Source: Shewanella aquimarina (lineage in GTDB: Bacteria > Pseudomonadota > Gammaproteobacteria > Enterobacterales > Shewanellaceae). From it: a DNA stretch of 64,000 nucleotides. Location: positions 186,001 to 250,000 of the forward strand of contig NZ_JAKIKY010000003.1 in NCBI RefSeq assembly GCF_023349185.1, read 5' to 3'. Positions 20,873-30,468 of this stretch are shown piece after piece. The notes below the pieces were generated by a model, which was not told the origin of the DNA, did not search any database, and was given only the letters and a program-made list of their open reading frames with translations. Both the position numbers and the translations under genes were made by a program. The stretch's first letter is position 1. Each line of letters begins with the position of its first letter.

Positions 20873-21211
20873 TTAGATGCATTTTGCTGGCTTTGGCAGG
20901 CCAGCAATCTTGGTCGCCTGTTTGGCCGGACCGAGCGGGAAGAGGGTGTAGAGATATTTAGAGTTACCCTTTTCGGTGCCGAGTTTCTGGCCGATGGCCT
21001 TGACCAGCACACGAATGGCAGGGCTCGTCTTAAACTCCATATAAAATTCGCGCACGAAGTGCACCACTTCCCAATGGGCGGGGGTGAGGGTGATATCTTC
21101 TTCGGCGGCGATAATCACGGCAAGTTCTTCATTCCAGTCTCCGACGTTTTTCAAGTAGCCCTGGGGATCGGTCGGGATCTGACTATCCCCATACATTATG
21201 AAATTTACCAA
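20873..21211 (-). CDS. tusE: Sulfur relay protein TusE (DsrC family)
   Basis: 112 residues from TTG 21211, which overlaps the tusB stop; ATG 21196 would give 107 but remove the first strand seen in E. coli TusE. The sequence follows TusE closely ([49 protein letters not shown] region, residues 80-112), ending with the penultimate Cys that accepts sulfur from TusD and passes it to MnmA for 2-thiolation of U34 in tRNA Lys, Glu, Gln. Last of the tusDCBE cluster. Confidence 0.93.
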   Translation of the reverse strand: MVNFIMYGDSQIPTDPQGYLKNVGDWNEELAVIIAAEEDITLTPAHWEVVHFVREFYMEFKTSPAIRVLVKAIGQKLGTEKGNSKYLYTLFPLGPAKQATKIAGLPKPAKCI

Positions 21212-21486
21212 GTGATCACCTTAGCGTGAGTTAACGAGTATTGGACAAATTCTGCCTGACTTAGCTGCTGGTAATGGCCTAACCTTGCTTGCAGGCCTCT
21301 GGCTTCAACATCTTGCTCGAGTAGGCAGACCTTAGTGTGATGCAGTGCTTCTTGCCATTTTCGCAGCAGCAGGGCGTTAATGCCATCGCCAATCAACAAG
21401 AGCGTGTCTTGTGGCTGAATATAGCGAAGGCAGGTGGCAAGGGCGTTATCTTGTACCGCCGAGTATTGAACGACATGCAGTATCAT
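21205..21486 (-). CDS. tusB: Sulfur relay protein TusB
   Basis: 93 residues, DsrH-like. Starts MILHVVQYS and holds the hydrophobic [13 protein letters not shown] segment of the family. Part of the TusBCD hexamer. Its ATG overlaps the tusC stop by one base, and its stop overlaps the tusE start, so the cluster is translationally coupled. Confidence 0.88.
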   Translation of the reverse strand: MILHVVQYSAVQDNALATCLRYIQPQDTLLLIGDGINALLLRKWQEALHHTKVCLLEQDVEARGLQARLGHYQQLSQAEFVQYSLTHAKVITW

Positions 21487-21845
21487 CAGTAGACAAAGAC
21501 CTCATCGGCTTGGGTTAACAGCTCACCTATCTCTTTTGGCGTTTTGACATCGAGTGGAATCGCCAGTGCCGACTCATCCAGTTGAAAGTCTGCTAGGCTC
21601 TGCTGGCAGGCATAGACAGACTCAATATCATATAACGGCAAGGCTTTAAAGGCCGCGAGGAAGTCTTTGGCGCCTATGGTTTCCGGTGCCTGCTGTGGGA
21701 TCAGATTGAGCACGCCCTCATCGGCGAAGATAAGGCTGACCTCCTGCTCGAAACTGGCACTGAGCAGCGCAAAATCCAGTCCTTCCCGGCCCTTGGCGCT
21801 GCCATGGGGAGCGTGTCTGAAGATAATGGTGATCTTTTTCATCAT
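21486..21845 (-). CDS. tusC: Sulfur relay protein TusC
   Basis: 119 residues, DsrF-like, starting MMKKITIIFRHAPHGSAKGREGLDFAL region (residues 1-27), which matches the TusC start with its HGSxxGREGLD loop. Structural subunit of TusBCD. 33 bp after tusD. Confidence 0.9.
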   Translation of the reverse strand: MMKKITIIFRHAPHGSAKGREGLDFALLSASFEQEVSLIFADEGVLNLIPQQAPETIGAKDFLAAFKALPLYDIESVYACQQSLADFQLDESALAIPLDVKTPKEIGELLTQADEVFVY

Positions 21846-21878
21846 TTTTCCAAAAAGCGAATGCTTAACATCTGGCGT

Positions 21879-22268
21879 TTAAAAACAGATCACGCGATCG
21901 GCTTGCTCTATGCCGGTCACGAGTTCGCCCAGCCCACCCATCTGAAAGGGGGGCTCGAGATTCCAGTGTTGTAACTGATTTTCCGCCGATTCGGCCGCAG
22001 ATAACACGCCACGGCGCAGCGCAGCCGAGACGCAGTTCACCAAGGGGACCTTGTGCGTCTGTCCCAACTCTCGCCAGGCTTGGTAGAGGGCAAATTCATC
22101 TGAGGCCGGCGATTGAAGATGATTGGTCGACAATACGCCGTCTTGATAGAAGAAGACCTTGAGCACTTCATGGCCGGCGTCGATGGCAGCTTGGGTAAAC
22201 TGTAGCGCCTGATAGCTGCTACCCTGGCCGTATCCCGCCTGATTGACTTGAATGATGAGCTTACTCAT
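21879..22268 (-). CDS. tusD: Sulfur relay protein TusD
   Basis: 129 residues, DsrE-like. Catalytic Cys lies in VNCVSAALRRG, the conserved context of TusD Cys78; it takes persulfide sulfur from TusA and hands it to TusE. First gene of tusDCBE. In E. coli tusE lies apart from tusBCD, here all four are together. Confidence 0.93.
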   Translation of the reverse strand: MSKLIIQVNQAGYGQGSSYQALQFTQAAIDAGHEVLKVFFYQDGVLSTNHLQSPASDEFALYQAWRELGQTHKVPLVNCVSAALRRGVLSAAESAENQLQHWNLEPPFQMGGLGELVTGIEQADRVICF

Positions 22269-22397
22269 TAACCTTTACTTATTGTCCTGACGCATAGGCG
22301 CCTATTCTGGGCGCTATTCTAGCGTTTTTTTATCACGATCCCAAACGTCTAGCGAATACGACTGAGGTTTGGGCAAATATCATCATGCACTTGGGCA

Positions 22398-22426
22398 TAA
22401 AAAAGCCCGCCGATAGGGCGGGCCTT
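22398..22426 (-). terminator. Terminator after yccA
   Basis: Minus strand: GCCCGCC, loop CTATC, GGCGGGC, then TTTTTT. Confidence 0.88.
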
Positions 22427-22443
22427 TTAAATGTCTAAACAGT

Positions 22444-23103
22444 TTAATCGTCGCTTCCGGCACCTAACAGATGCAGAATCGAGATAAACAGGTTCAAGAA
22501 ATCCAGATACAGGGCGACAGTCGCGCGTATGTAGTTGGTTTCACCGCCATTTACGATGCGGCTGGTATCAAACAGGATAAAGCCTGTCATCAACAGGGCG
22601 ATACCTGCGTTGAGGGCCATGAATACCGCGCCGCTACCGATGAAGATGTTGGCGATACCTGCAACGATGGCAATGACCAAACCGGCGAGCAGGAAGCCAC
22701 GCATGAAAGAGAAGTCTTTCTTGGTGGTGATGGCATAGCCGCTCAGGGTAACGAACACTACGGCAGTCAAGCCTAAGGCCTGCATGATGAGCTGAGGACC
22801 GTTGGCCATGCCGGCGTAATGATTAAGCATGTAGCCAAGCGAGGCACCTTCCATACCCGTAAAGGCAAATACCCAAAACAGCCCCGCGGCCGACTCGGCC
22901 TTTCTCAGGGTGACAAATAACAGGATGAAACCACCGATCGAGAGACCGATAGACATGAGAGGACTGATTTGCAACACCATTGCCAGCCCCGCACACAGCG
23001 CGGAGAAGCCCAGTGTCATCGAGAGTAGCAGATAGGTATTTTTAAGCAGCTTATTCACTTCTTGTGTCGAAGCATGGCTTGCATATAGTGTTTCTTGCGT
23101 CAT
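22444..23103 (-). CDS. yccA: Bax inhibitor-1 family membrane protein YccA
   Basis: 219 residues with seven hydrophobic segments. VNKLLKNTYLLLSMTLGFSA near the start and the C-terminal YLDFLNLFISILHLLG with a short acidic tail are the YccA signature. In E. coli YccA is a substrate and modulator of the FtsH protease. It sits upstream of the tus cluster; yccA and tusE are also neighbours in E. coli. It has its own terminator. Confidence 0.93.
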   Translation of the reverse strand: MTQETLYASHASTQEVNKLLKNTYLLLSMTLGFSALCAGLAMVLQISPLMSIGLSIGGFILLFVTLRKAESAAGLFWVFAFTGMEGASLGYMLNHYAGMANGPQLIMQALGLTAVVFVTLSGYAITTKKDFSFMRGFLLAGLVIAIVAGIANIFIGSGAVFMALNAGIALLMTGFILFDTSRIVNGGETNYIRATVALYLDFLNLFISILHLLGAGSDD

Positions 23104-23257
23104 CTTTATCTCCAGTGACTATCACTAACTTGATGGTTTATTTGAGTCAAATCGATTGCAAGAGTTCCATTTCATGAACCGGATTTAACTTGTTTTACAG
23201 GCTTATTATCATAACCGAGCCAAGGGGAGGGTGAAAGCCCATCTGCTTGATTGTCGG

Positions 23258-24160
23258 TTAATTAAACCAGTCACGCTGTAGTTTTTCACTATCACCCAGA
23301 TAATCGAGCACCCAGGCCATGGCAGGTGACATGTTGGCGTCATTCCAGGCCAGGCAACAGGGGCTAGGCGCCTTGGGGCGTTCTAGCTCTTTCTCTATCA
23401 GTGCACCGGCCTGCACGAAGGGAGTGGCGAAGTGCTTTGGCATGTAGCCTATGCCCAGTCCTTCGCGGAAACAGTTGATGGCACGGATCCAGTCAGGCAC
23501 TACCAGACGACGCTGATTATCCAGCAGCCAGGTCATGCGTTTGGGGATCTCGCGCGAGGTGTCTTCCAGACAGATAGAGGGATAGGTGCGCAGCTCATCG
23601 TCGAGCAAGGGGCGATCTATGGCCGCCAAGGGATGATGCTTACTCACCAGAAAGGTCCATTCGATATCGCCCATATCCTTAAAACGATAGTCGCCACCTA
23701 CAGGTATAGCTGTGGTTGCTCCGATGGCGATGTCACTACGGCCGGTGGCAATGGCCTCCCATACGCCGTTAAAGACCTCGATACGTATGATGAGTTCGAC
23801 ATTATCGAAATGGCGATAGAAATCGGCGATCAGGTTACTTATCTTATCGGCGCGCACTATGTTATCCAGTGCAATGGAGAGCGTGGGTTGCCAGCCGTTG
23901 GCGACTCGTTTGGTATCTTCCTTAAGTGATGCCAAGTGGGTCAGCATGGAGCGCACCTGTTTAACGAAGTGTTCGCCAGCCGGGGTGAGGCTTACGCTTC
24001 TGTGATGACGCTCAAACAGAATAACCCCCAACTCTTCTTCGACCTGTTTAACGGCATAACTCACGGCAGAAGGCACCTTGTGTAACTTGTTGGCCGCTGC
24101 GGTAAAACTACCGACCCTAGCCACCATATCAATTAATTGCATCGACTGTTCTGAAAGCAT
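23258..24160 (-). CDS. LysR-type regulator, PunR (YdhB)-like
   Basis: 300 residues. N-terminal HTH with FTAAANKLHKVPSAVSYAVKQVEEELG and LFERHHRSVSLTPAGE, then a periplasmic-binding-like effector domain. AGGAG is nine bases before the ATG. It is divergent from a Bcr/CflA exporter closely resembling E. coli YdhC (PunC), and in E. coli the adjacent regulator PunR activates punC in response to purine nucleosides. The pairing argues for the same role here; the effector is inferred. The 130-bp gap between the genes is the likely operator. Confidence 0.8.
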   Translation of the reverse strand: MLSEQSMQLIDMVARVGSFTAAANKLHKVPSAVSYAVKQVEEELGVILFERHHRSVSLTPAGEHFVKQVRSMLTHLASLKEDTKRVANGWQPTLSIALDNIVRADKISNLIADFYRHFDNVELIIRIEVFNGVWEAIATGRSDIAIGATTAIPVGGDYRFKDMGDIEWTFLVSKHHPLAAIDRPLLDDELRTYPSICLEDTSREIPKRMTWLLDNQRRLVVPDWIRAINCFREGLGIGYMPKHFATPFVQAGALIEKELERPKAPSPCCLAWNDANMSPAMAWVLDYLGDSEKLQRDWFN

Positions 24161-24290
24161 CTCGAAAAGCTCCTAATTTTGCCGTGAGAATATTTGAAGG
24201 CTGTAAGCAAAAATAAACGTTTCACAAGCAATTGGCAAGTCACTAGACTCACCGACTTCTTTGTTTAGTTATAGTGAATCTTCTATTTTT

Positions 24291-25613
24291 ATGAATAAAA
24301 TCGCTAATTTTTCTTTTCTTATCTATCTGGCACTATTGAGCATGTTGGGCTTTATTGCGACTGACATGTATTTACCTGCTTTCAAAGCAATTGAAACAAG
24401 TTTGGATGCAAGCGCAAGTCAGGTCGCCAGCTCACTGACTTTCTTTCTCGCCGGTCTGGCGTTGGGCCAGCTATTGTACGGGCCCTTAGTGCAGGCGATA
24501 GGCAAACGATTGAGCCTGATATTGGGGCTTGTTTTGTTCGGCGGCGCCAGCCTGGCGATCGCCAACAGCGACTCGATTGCCATGTTTAATGTGGCGCGTT
24601 TCTTTCAGGCCCTGGGCGCCTGTAGTGCATCGGTTATCTGGCAGGCGATAGTTATCGATCGCTACAAGGCCAGCGAAGCGCAACAGGTGTTTAGCAATAT
24701 CATGCCGCTCGTGGCACTCTCGCCAGCCCTGGCTCCTATCTTGGGTGCCTATCTATTGGAGTGGCAACAGTGGCACAGCATCTTCTTTATTCTGGGCGGC
24801 TTAAGCCTGTTGCTTATCCTAGCAACCCTCGTCTGGGTCGATAGAGAAGTACAACTAGTTAGAGCTGAAGCCTCAGGGGGCATGGGTGAAGCCTCCCAGT
24901 ACAAGGCTATGTCTGAACAAGATGAGAAAGTAGGCCAAGGCCAAGACGTCGCTCGGGTGAGTTACTTGAACATGCTGGCCAGCCCAAGATATCTAGGTAA
25001 TGTCTTGGTATTTGGTGCCTGTTCGGCGGCTTTCTTCTCCTATCTAACCCTCTGGCCCATCGTCATGGAGCAGCATGGTTATGCGGCCAAGGCGATAGGT
25101 TTGAGCTTTATTCCGCAAACCGTGATGTTTATCGTCGGCGGCTACCTGAGTAAGCTGTTTATTCGTCGCTATGGCGCCGAGGTGTCGCTCACCTGGATCC
25201 TGTTGCTGTTCGGGGCTTGTGTCGCTGGGATCGCTCTGGTTACCCTATGTTATCCTTCGAATACCATCTGGCCGCTATTGAGTATCTTCTCGGTGATGGC
25301 GGCGGCCAACGGCGCCTGTTATCCCATAGTGGTCAATACGGCGCTGCAGGTTTTTAAGCAGGCTTCGGCCAAGGCGGCAGGGCTACAGAACTTTTTGCAG
25401 ATAAGTATCGCCTTCGGTGCATCCTCCCTGGTAGCCCTATGGGCAAATGCCGGCGAGAAGGCAATAGGTGTAGGCATAGTAGTCAGTGCAATAGGTGTCT
25501 TGATAGGTTACCAGGTAAGGGGCTATGACAACTGGCGCACCGTGTTCAGTGCCATCTCTACCCCGGATCCGGCGAAAATCGCGCTACATCAGGAGGAAGA
25601 TTCGACAAAGTGA
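24291..25613 (+). CDS. MFS drug/nucleoside transporter, PunC (YdhC)-like, Bcr/CflA family
   Basis: Start set at ATG 24291, giving 440 residues (MNKIANFSFL); an upstream TTG in frame is unlikely. Twelve hydrophobic segments. The first loop FIATDMYLPAFKAIE has the Bcr/CflA signature (TDMYLPA) and matches E. coli YdhC very closely. YdhC was reported as a purine nucleoside importer, though the family is mostly known for chloramphenicol and bicyclomycin export. Divergent from the LysR gene. Followed by tRNA-Ser. Confidence 0.82.
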   Translation: MNKIANFSFLIYLALLSMLGFIATDMYLPAFKAIETSLDASASQVASSLTFFLAGLALGQLLYGPLVQAIGKRLSLILGLVLFGGASLAIANSDSIAMFNVARFFQALGACSASVIWQAIVIDRYKASEAQQVFSNIMPLVALSPALAPILGAYLLEWQQWHSIFFILGGLSLLLILATLVWVDREVQLVRAEASGGMGEASQYKAMSEQDEKVGQGQDVARVSYLNMLASPRYLGNVLVFGACSAAFFSYLTLWPIVMEQHGYAAKAIGLSFIPQTVMFIVGGYLSKLFIRRYGAEVSLTWILLLFGACVAGIALVTLCYPSNTIWPLLSIFSVMAAANGACYPIVVNTALQVFKQASAKAAGLQNFLQISIAFGASSLVALWANAGEKAIGVGIVVSAIGVLIGYQVRGYDNWRTVFSAISTPDPAKIALHQEEDSTK

Positions 25614-25693
25614 GCGTAAGTTCGCCAAATAGATCTTTTAGGGATATTTTCCCTTTACAAGTGAAATAGGGCGCTATATTATTCGCGGCGTTC

Positions 25694-25784
25694 GGAGAGA
25701 TGGCAGAGTGGTCGAATGCACCGGTCTTGAAAACCGGCACGGGTTTATAGCCCGTCTAGGGTTCAAATCCCTATCTCTCCGCCA
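25694..25784 (+). tRNA. tRNA-Ser (TGA)
   Basis: 91 nt with CCA. Acceptor GGAGAGA/TCTCTCC, anticodon loop CTTGAAA (anticodon TGA), long variable arm, T-loop TTCAAAT. Followed by a terminator. Confidence 0.97.
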
Positions 25785-25791
25785 CATAAAG

Positions 25792-25823
25792 AAAAAAGGC
25801 TTCCAGAAATGGAAGCCTTTTTT
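25792..25823 (+). terminator. Terminator after tRNA-Ser
   Basis: AAAAAAGGCTTCCA, loop GAAA, TGGAAGCCTTTTTT. Confidence 0.9.
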
Positions 25824-25929
25824 CGTTTTAGCCTCGATAGGAACTAATTAGTTATCAGGTAAACGCGGGTAAATTGAACCCAGGCTTCCTAATAGTTAAA
25901 TCTGGCTATCTCTAAACTACATTAACGAT

Positions 25930-25951
25930 GCCCGCTAATGAGCGGGCTTTG
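25930..25951 (+). terminator. Second terminator-like hairpin after tRNA-Ser
   Basis: GCCCGCT, loop AATG, AGCGGGC then TTTG. The gap 25824-26035 has nothing else recognisable; it is possible that a short transcript ends here. Confidence 0.55.
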
Positions 25952-26035
25952 TGCTATCTAGCTTAAAGTATTCGAGTAATGGCCGGGTTCCTAACGTTTA
26001 AGCCCACTATCTATCAGTCCTCTCAGAAACATCAA

Positions 26036-26066
26036 GAAAAAAGGCTTCCAGAGATGGAAGCCTTTT
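26036..26066 (-). terminator. Terminator of the RND operon
   Basis: Minus strand: AAAAGGCTTCCA, loop TCTC, TGGAAGCCTTTTTT. Nearly the same sequence as the tRNA-Ser terminator 240 bp away. Confidence 0.85.
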
Positions 26067-26091
26067 GCGTTTGTACTTGTCGGTAGCTCGC

Positions 26092-29000
26092 TTATTGCTC
26101 TGCTATGACCTCTTGATTCACCTTAACACCAGCTAAGCGGTTGTAGATCTTACTCAACCATGCCTTGGTGTCTTCGATGGCCACATAGAGACAGGGGATG
26201 AGTACCAGAGTCACTATGGTGGCAAACAGTACGCCGAAGGCGAGCGATACTGCCATGGGGATCACCATCTGCGCCTGCATGCTGGTCTCACTCATAATCG
26301 GCACCAGGCCGATAAAGGTGGTGAGCGAGGTGAGCAGAATCGCCCTAAAACGACGACAACCCGCCTCAATCACGGCAACCTTCATGCTGACTCCAGCCAG
26401 GCGGGCTCGGTTGATGTAATCAACCATCACCAGGGAATCGTTAACCACCACACCTGCGGCGGCGATGATGCCAAAGAGGGAGAGGGCGCTTAGATCTATC
26501 CCTAACAGCATGTGGCCAAGCACAGAGCCAATGATGCCGAAGGGGATGACAGACATGATCATCATAGGCTGCACATAGGATTTCAAGGGCACGGCCAACA
26601 GGCTGTAGATAACCAGTAGCGAGATGATGAAGTTACGCATCTGAGTATTGGCGCTGTCGAGCTGCTCCTGAATGTTGCCGGCAACTTCACTCTTCACCCT
26701 TGGGTACTGACGCAGCAGTTCAGGGATAAAGTTATCGCGAATGTCCTGGGCTAACTTGAAGGGTTCTGCCTGTGAGGCATCTACCGAGGCCCAGACGTTG
26801 ATGGTGCGATTGCCATTTTCACGTCTGATGCCACTCACCCCTTGGGTCACCTGGATCTCGGCGACCTCTGAGAGCGGGATCTCTGCGCCCTGTGGCGTGA
26901 GGATCATCACCTCTGTCACATGGGCGATGGAGTTACGCTGCTCCTCGGGATAACGCAGCATCACCTTGATCTCCTCTCCGTTGCGCAAAATACGCTGGGC
27001 CTCGAGGCCATAGAAGCTTGCGCTGACCTGAGAGGCCACATCGGCAAGGGTGAGTCCGACGCTGTTGGCCAGTGGCTTAAGGCTGAACTGCACCTCTTTG
27101 GCACTGGATTGACGGCTGTCGTTAACATCGCCTACGCCCTGTAGGCTATTGAGCTTGGCCTTGAGTGCCTTGGCCGCCGCGACCAGTTGTGTTTCGTCCT
27201 TGCCTTCGAGGCGGAAGCTGATGTCACCATCGTCGCGGCCGCCGCCGAAGAGGTTGTCGCGAATATTGAACGACTTAACCCCAGGGATCTGCGGCATGGC
27301 CATACGCCAACGCTCGGCGAGGGCGAAGGTATCGATAGGGCGCAACTCGGGATCCACCAGCTTGGTCATCACCTGGGCACGGGTTCTGCCCTGAAGATCG
27401 ACCTGCATGTCGGCGATCATTCGTTGGCCAAACTCTTGTTCCAGCTGATCATCGACCTTATGCAGCGCCGCCTCGATCGCCAATGCCGCGGAGAGGGTCG
27501 AATGCTCAGATGAGTCCAGGTTCATCTCGACGCTGATCCTCGGAAAGTCATGGGGGATCTTAGGTTGCCCCACATAGCGAAGCACGCCACCCGAATAGAG
27601 GCCGGCACATACCAAGATGAGACTGACGAACAGGGTGATGATCATGTATCTGTATTTTACCGATAGGGTCAGTGAAGGTTGATACAGACGATAGATCACA
27701 AACTGGAGTCCGGCGTCCACCTTGCCCTGCAGGTAGTTTACACCGATACGCAGCAAATTGATGGGATTCTTCGAGCCAGGCTTAATCTCGGTTTTCTGTT
27801 TCATCTTGGCTAAGTGCGCCGGCAGGATGAGTTTGGACTCTACCAGAGAAAACAACAGACACAGAATCACCACATAACCGATAGACTGACCGAAGGCCGA
27901 TGAGGGGCCGTCATCCATTGTGATGGGTAAGAAGGCGGCGATGGTGGTTAACACCCCGAAGGTCGCGGGCATAGCCACTTTCTTTACGCCGCGGATCACA
28001 TTGTCCAGGGTTTGCCCCTTCTCTTCACATTCGGTATGGGCGCTCTCGCCCATGACGATGGCATCGTCGACCACTATCCCAAGTACCAGGATGAAGGCAA
28101 ACAGGCTGATCACGTTGATGGTGACATCTATCATGGCTGTCGGCATCAGCAGCAGTGTACCTAAGAAGCAGACAGGTAGCCCCATCATGACCCAGAAGGC
28201 CAGGCGAACCCGCAGGAAGAGGGCGAGCATGATAAACACCAGAATGGCGCCGCTCTTCATGCTGTCGAGCATGAGATCCAATCGCCCCTGAAGGTAATAA
28301 GTCATATCGACCCAGGTCTCAAGGTTGAGCCCTTGGGGCAGGGTGGCCTGCTTATCTTCGACGTATTGGTTCACCACCTTAGCCACATCCGTCATGCTCT
28401 GGTCGTTTGAGGCGCCCACGAAGAAGGTGACCGAGTTCTTGCCGTTAAACTTGGAGTATTGGATCCCCTCTTCGAAACCGTCTATCACATTGGCGACATC
28501 ACCAAGCATTAGCTTAGTGCCGTCCTCTAAGGTGATCAGCGGCAGGTTTTCAAACTCATAGCCCACATAGGCCTGATTTTGCACCCTCAGGCTGATGTAG
28601 CCATTCTCAGCCTTGATTTGACCGGCCGACATGTTACGCGAATAGCCACGCACGGCCTTGGCCACATCGTTAAAGGAGAGGTTGTATTCGCGAAGCTTAT
28701 CTTTGCTGACCTCGATGGACATCTCATAGTCCAGCCCGCCATAAAACTCGGTGATATTCACCAGCGGCAGTTGCATCAGCTCATCATGGATCTTCTCGCC
28801 AAACTCCTTAAGCTGCTTGGGAGGCAGATCGCCATAGAGGCTGATATAGAACACCTCTTGTCTATTTTTAATGCGCTCGACGCGAGGGCGCTCCATGCCA
28901 TCGGGAAAACTCGAGATCGAATCTATTTCCGACTTGATTTCATCCAGCACCACCTGAGGGTCGTAGGAATCTTCGATACGGAAGTAGCCCGATGCCGAGT

Positions 29001-29274
29001 TACGGTTTGAATAGGTGATCACCCGTTTCAGGCCTTGTATACGCTCGAGCGCCTCTTCGACCTTAATGGTGATCCCTTCTTCAACCTCTTGCGGCGCCGC
29101 GCCAGGATAGAAGGCGCTGAACTCGACCCAGTTAGTCTCGGTCTGAGGGAAGAACTGTTTACGTATGGTGCTGGCAGTTAACAGTCCGCCGATAATGATG
29201 ATGATCATCAACAGGTTTGCCGCCACACTGTTGCGGGCAAACCAGGCGATCAAGCCTTTATTTGGATCTGGCAT
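26092..29274 (-). CDS. RND efflux permease, AcrB/HAE-1 family
   Basis: 1060 residues, the usual length. One helix at residues 13-32, a large periplasmic loop, the central membrane block (RLAFWVMMGLPVCFLGTLLLMP), motif ILVLGIVVDDAIVMGE with the paired Asp residues of the proton relay, a second periplasmic loop and a second membrane block (AAAGVVVNDSLVMVDYIN). Proton-driven export from periplasm or inner membrane through an outer-membrane channel not encoded here. Six bp after its adaptor gene. Substrates are not determinable; not a metal-type (CusA) pump by its relay motif. Confidence 0.93.
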   Translation of the reverse strand: MPDPNKGLIAWFARNSVAANLLMIIIIIGGLLTASTIRKQFFPQTETNWVEFSAFYPGAAPQEVEEGITIKVEEALERIQGLKRVITYSNRNSASGYFRIEDSYDPQVVLDEIKSEIDSISSFPDGMERPRVERIKNRQEVFYISLYGDLPPKQLKEFGEKIHDELMQLPLVNITEFYGGLDYEMSIEVSKDKLREYNLSFNDVAKAVRGYSRNMSAGQIKAENGYISLRVQNQAYVGYEFENLPLITLEDGTKLMLGDVANVIDGFEEGIQYSKFNGKNSVTFFVGASNDQSMTDVAKVVNQYVEDKQATLPQGLNLETWVDMTYYLQGRLDLMLDSMKSGAILVFIMLALFLRVRLAFWVMMGLPVCFLGTLLLMPTAMIDVTINVISLFAFILVLGIVVDDAIVMGESAHTECEEKGQTLDNVIRGVKKVAMPATFGVLTTIAAFLPITMDDGPSSAFGQSIGYVVILCLLFSLVESKLILPAHLAKMKQKTEIKPGSKNPINLLRIGVNYLQGKVDAGLQFVIYRLYQPSLTLSVKYRYMIITLFVSLILVCAGLYSGGVLRYVGQPKIPHDFPRISVEMNLDSSEHSTLSAALAIEAALHKVDDQLEQEFGQRMIADMQVDLQGRTRAQVMTKLVDPELRPIDTFALAERWRMAMPQIPGVKSFNIRDNLFGGGRDDGDISFRLEGKDETQLVAAAKALKAKLNSLQGVGDVNDSRQSSAKEVQFSLKPLANSVGLTLADVASQVSASFYGLEAQRILRNGEEIKVMLRYPEEQRNSIAHVTEVMILTPQGAEIPLSEVAEIQVTQGVSGIRRENGNRTINVWASVDASQAEPFKLAQDIRDNFIPELLRQYPRVKSEVAGNIQEQLDSANTQMRNFIISLLVIYSLLAVPLKSYVQPMMIMSVIPFGIIGSVLGHMLLGIDLSALSLFGIIAAAGVVVNDSLVMVDYINRARLAGVSMKVAVIEAGCRRFRAILLTSLTTFIGLVPIMSETSMQAQMVIPMAVSLAFGVLFATIVTLVLIPCLYVAIEDTKAWLSKIYNRLAGVKVNQEVIAEQ

Positions 29275-29280
29275 TCGCCC

Positions 29281-30468
29281 TTACTCCTTGTCTTCCATTG
29301 CAAGTTGTTGGACGACCGCTTCATCTTCAGCAGGCTCCTGCTTGTCAGAGGCAAGGGCGAGTTTCATCCCTTCAATGGGATAGTCCAGCGCCGAGGTAAT
29401 GAGGCGCATGCCATCCTCTAAGCCTTCACCGATCACTACTTGAGTGCCTTGTTGGCGCAAAATATCGACAGTTCTGAATGCCAGGGTATTTTCCGGCGTC
29501 ATGATGGCGACCCTATCGTTAACCACCAGGTGTCTGGCGATGGTCGTGACATTCTGTGCCTGAGAACCGTGTATGCTCGCGGTGATATAACTGCCATATC
29601 TGAGGGGCTGTTTGTTGTCTCTGAGACCGTAGGGGTCGATAACCTCTGCCACCAGATAGGTCATGCGGCTGCGATTGTCTATCACACCCTCGCTGCGCAC
29701 GATCTGACCACGCCAGGTCTTTTGTTCACCGGCAAAGTTTCCGCTGACAATGACCTGAGCGCCCAGGCCCTTGTTATCCAGGTACCTGATCTCTTTATCG
29801 GGTAGGGGCAGGCGGATCTCGGCCTTTTCTGTGCTAAGCAGCTTACCCAGTTGGGTACCGGTAGAGACGTAAGAGCCAAGGCCGATATGACGGCTTTCTA
29901 TTAAGGCGTCGTAAGGCGCCTTGATCACAGTGCGCTCTAGATTACGGGTGGCTCGCTTGAGGCCGGCCTCGGATGAGTTAAGACGGGCAACTTCTTGTGC
30001 CAACTGAGGTTTACGCAGGCTTAGTTCGGTTGGCGTGCCGTTTTCGATCCGTTTCCATTCTTCGGCGGCTACCTTGCCATAGGCCTTCTCTTGCACCAGA
30101 GTCGCCTTGGCACTGGCCACTGTAGCCTTGGCGTCGATGAGAGCCGCCTCGTAATCACTGGGATCTATCTTTGCCAGGATCTGGCCTTTCTTGACTAAGC
30201 CACCGCGAACGAAGGCATCGCTCAGGTAGACGATTTCACCTGAGACCTGTGAGACAAGCTCGGTCTCATACTTGGCGTTGACGATACCGTATGAGTTAAC
30301 GGTAAAGGTCATGGGTTCCTTGTCGATTATGTCGACTGCCACGACGGGAGTATTGTCAACGACGGGTTTCTCTTGTGGTGGTTTTTTCATCGATGCTAGC
30401 ACGGCAAAGGTGCCGATACCGGCGGCCAGCACGACGATAGGTAATACGATCTGTTTTGCTGTAGCCAC
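29281..30468 (-). CDS. RND periplasmic adaptor (membrane fusion) protein
   Basis: 395 residues from GTG 30468, eight bases after GAGG; the GTG two codons earlier is too close to the ribosome site. One N-terminal anchor helix (IVLPIVVLAAGIGTFAVLA), then barrel-sandwich halves around a coiled coil (VSGEIVYLSDAFVRGGLVKKGQ, then ERTVIKAPYDALIESRHIGLGSYV, positions about 79 and 183), the typical MFP order. It links the permease to a TolC-like channel. First gene of the operon. No regulator next to it. Confidence 0.9.
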   Translation of the reverse strand: MATAKQIVLPIVVLAAGIGTFAVLASMKKPPQEKPVVDNTPVVAVDIIDKEPMTFTVNSYGIVNAKYETELVSQVSGEIVYLSDAFVRGGLVKKGQILAKIDPSDYEAALIDAKATVASAKATLVQEKAYGKVAAEEWKRIENGTPTELSLRKPQLAQEVARLNSSEAGLKRATRNLERTVIKAPYDALIESRHIGLGSYVSTGTQLGKLLSTEKAEIRLPLPDKEIRYLDNKGLGAQVIVSGNFAGEQKTWRGQIVRSEGVIDNRSRMTYLVAEVIDPYGLRDNKQPLRYGSYITASIHGSQAQNVTTIARHLVVNDRVAIMTPENTLAFRTVDILRQQGTQVVIGEGLEDGMRLITSALDYPIEGMKLALASDKQEPAEDEAVVQQLAMEDKE

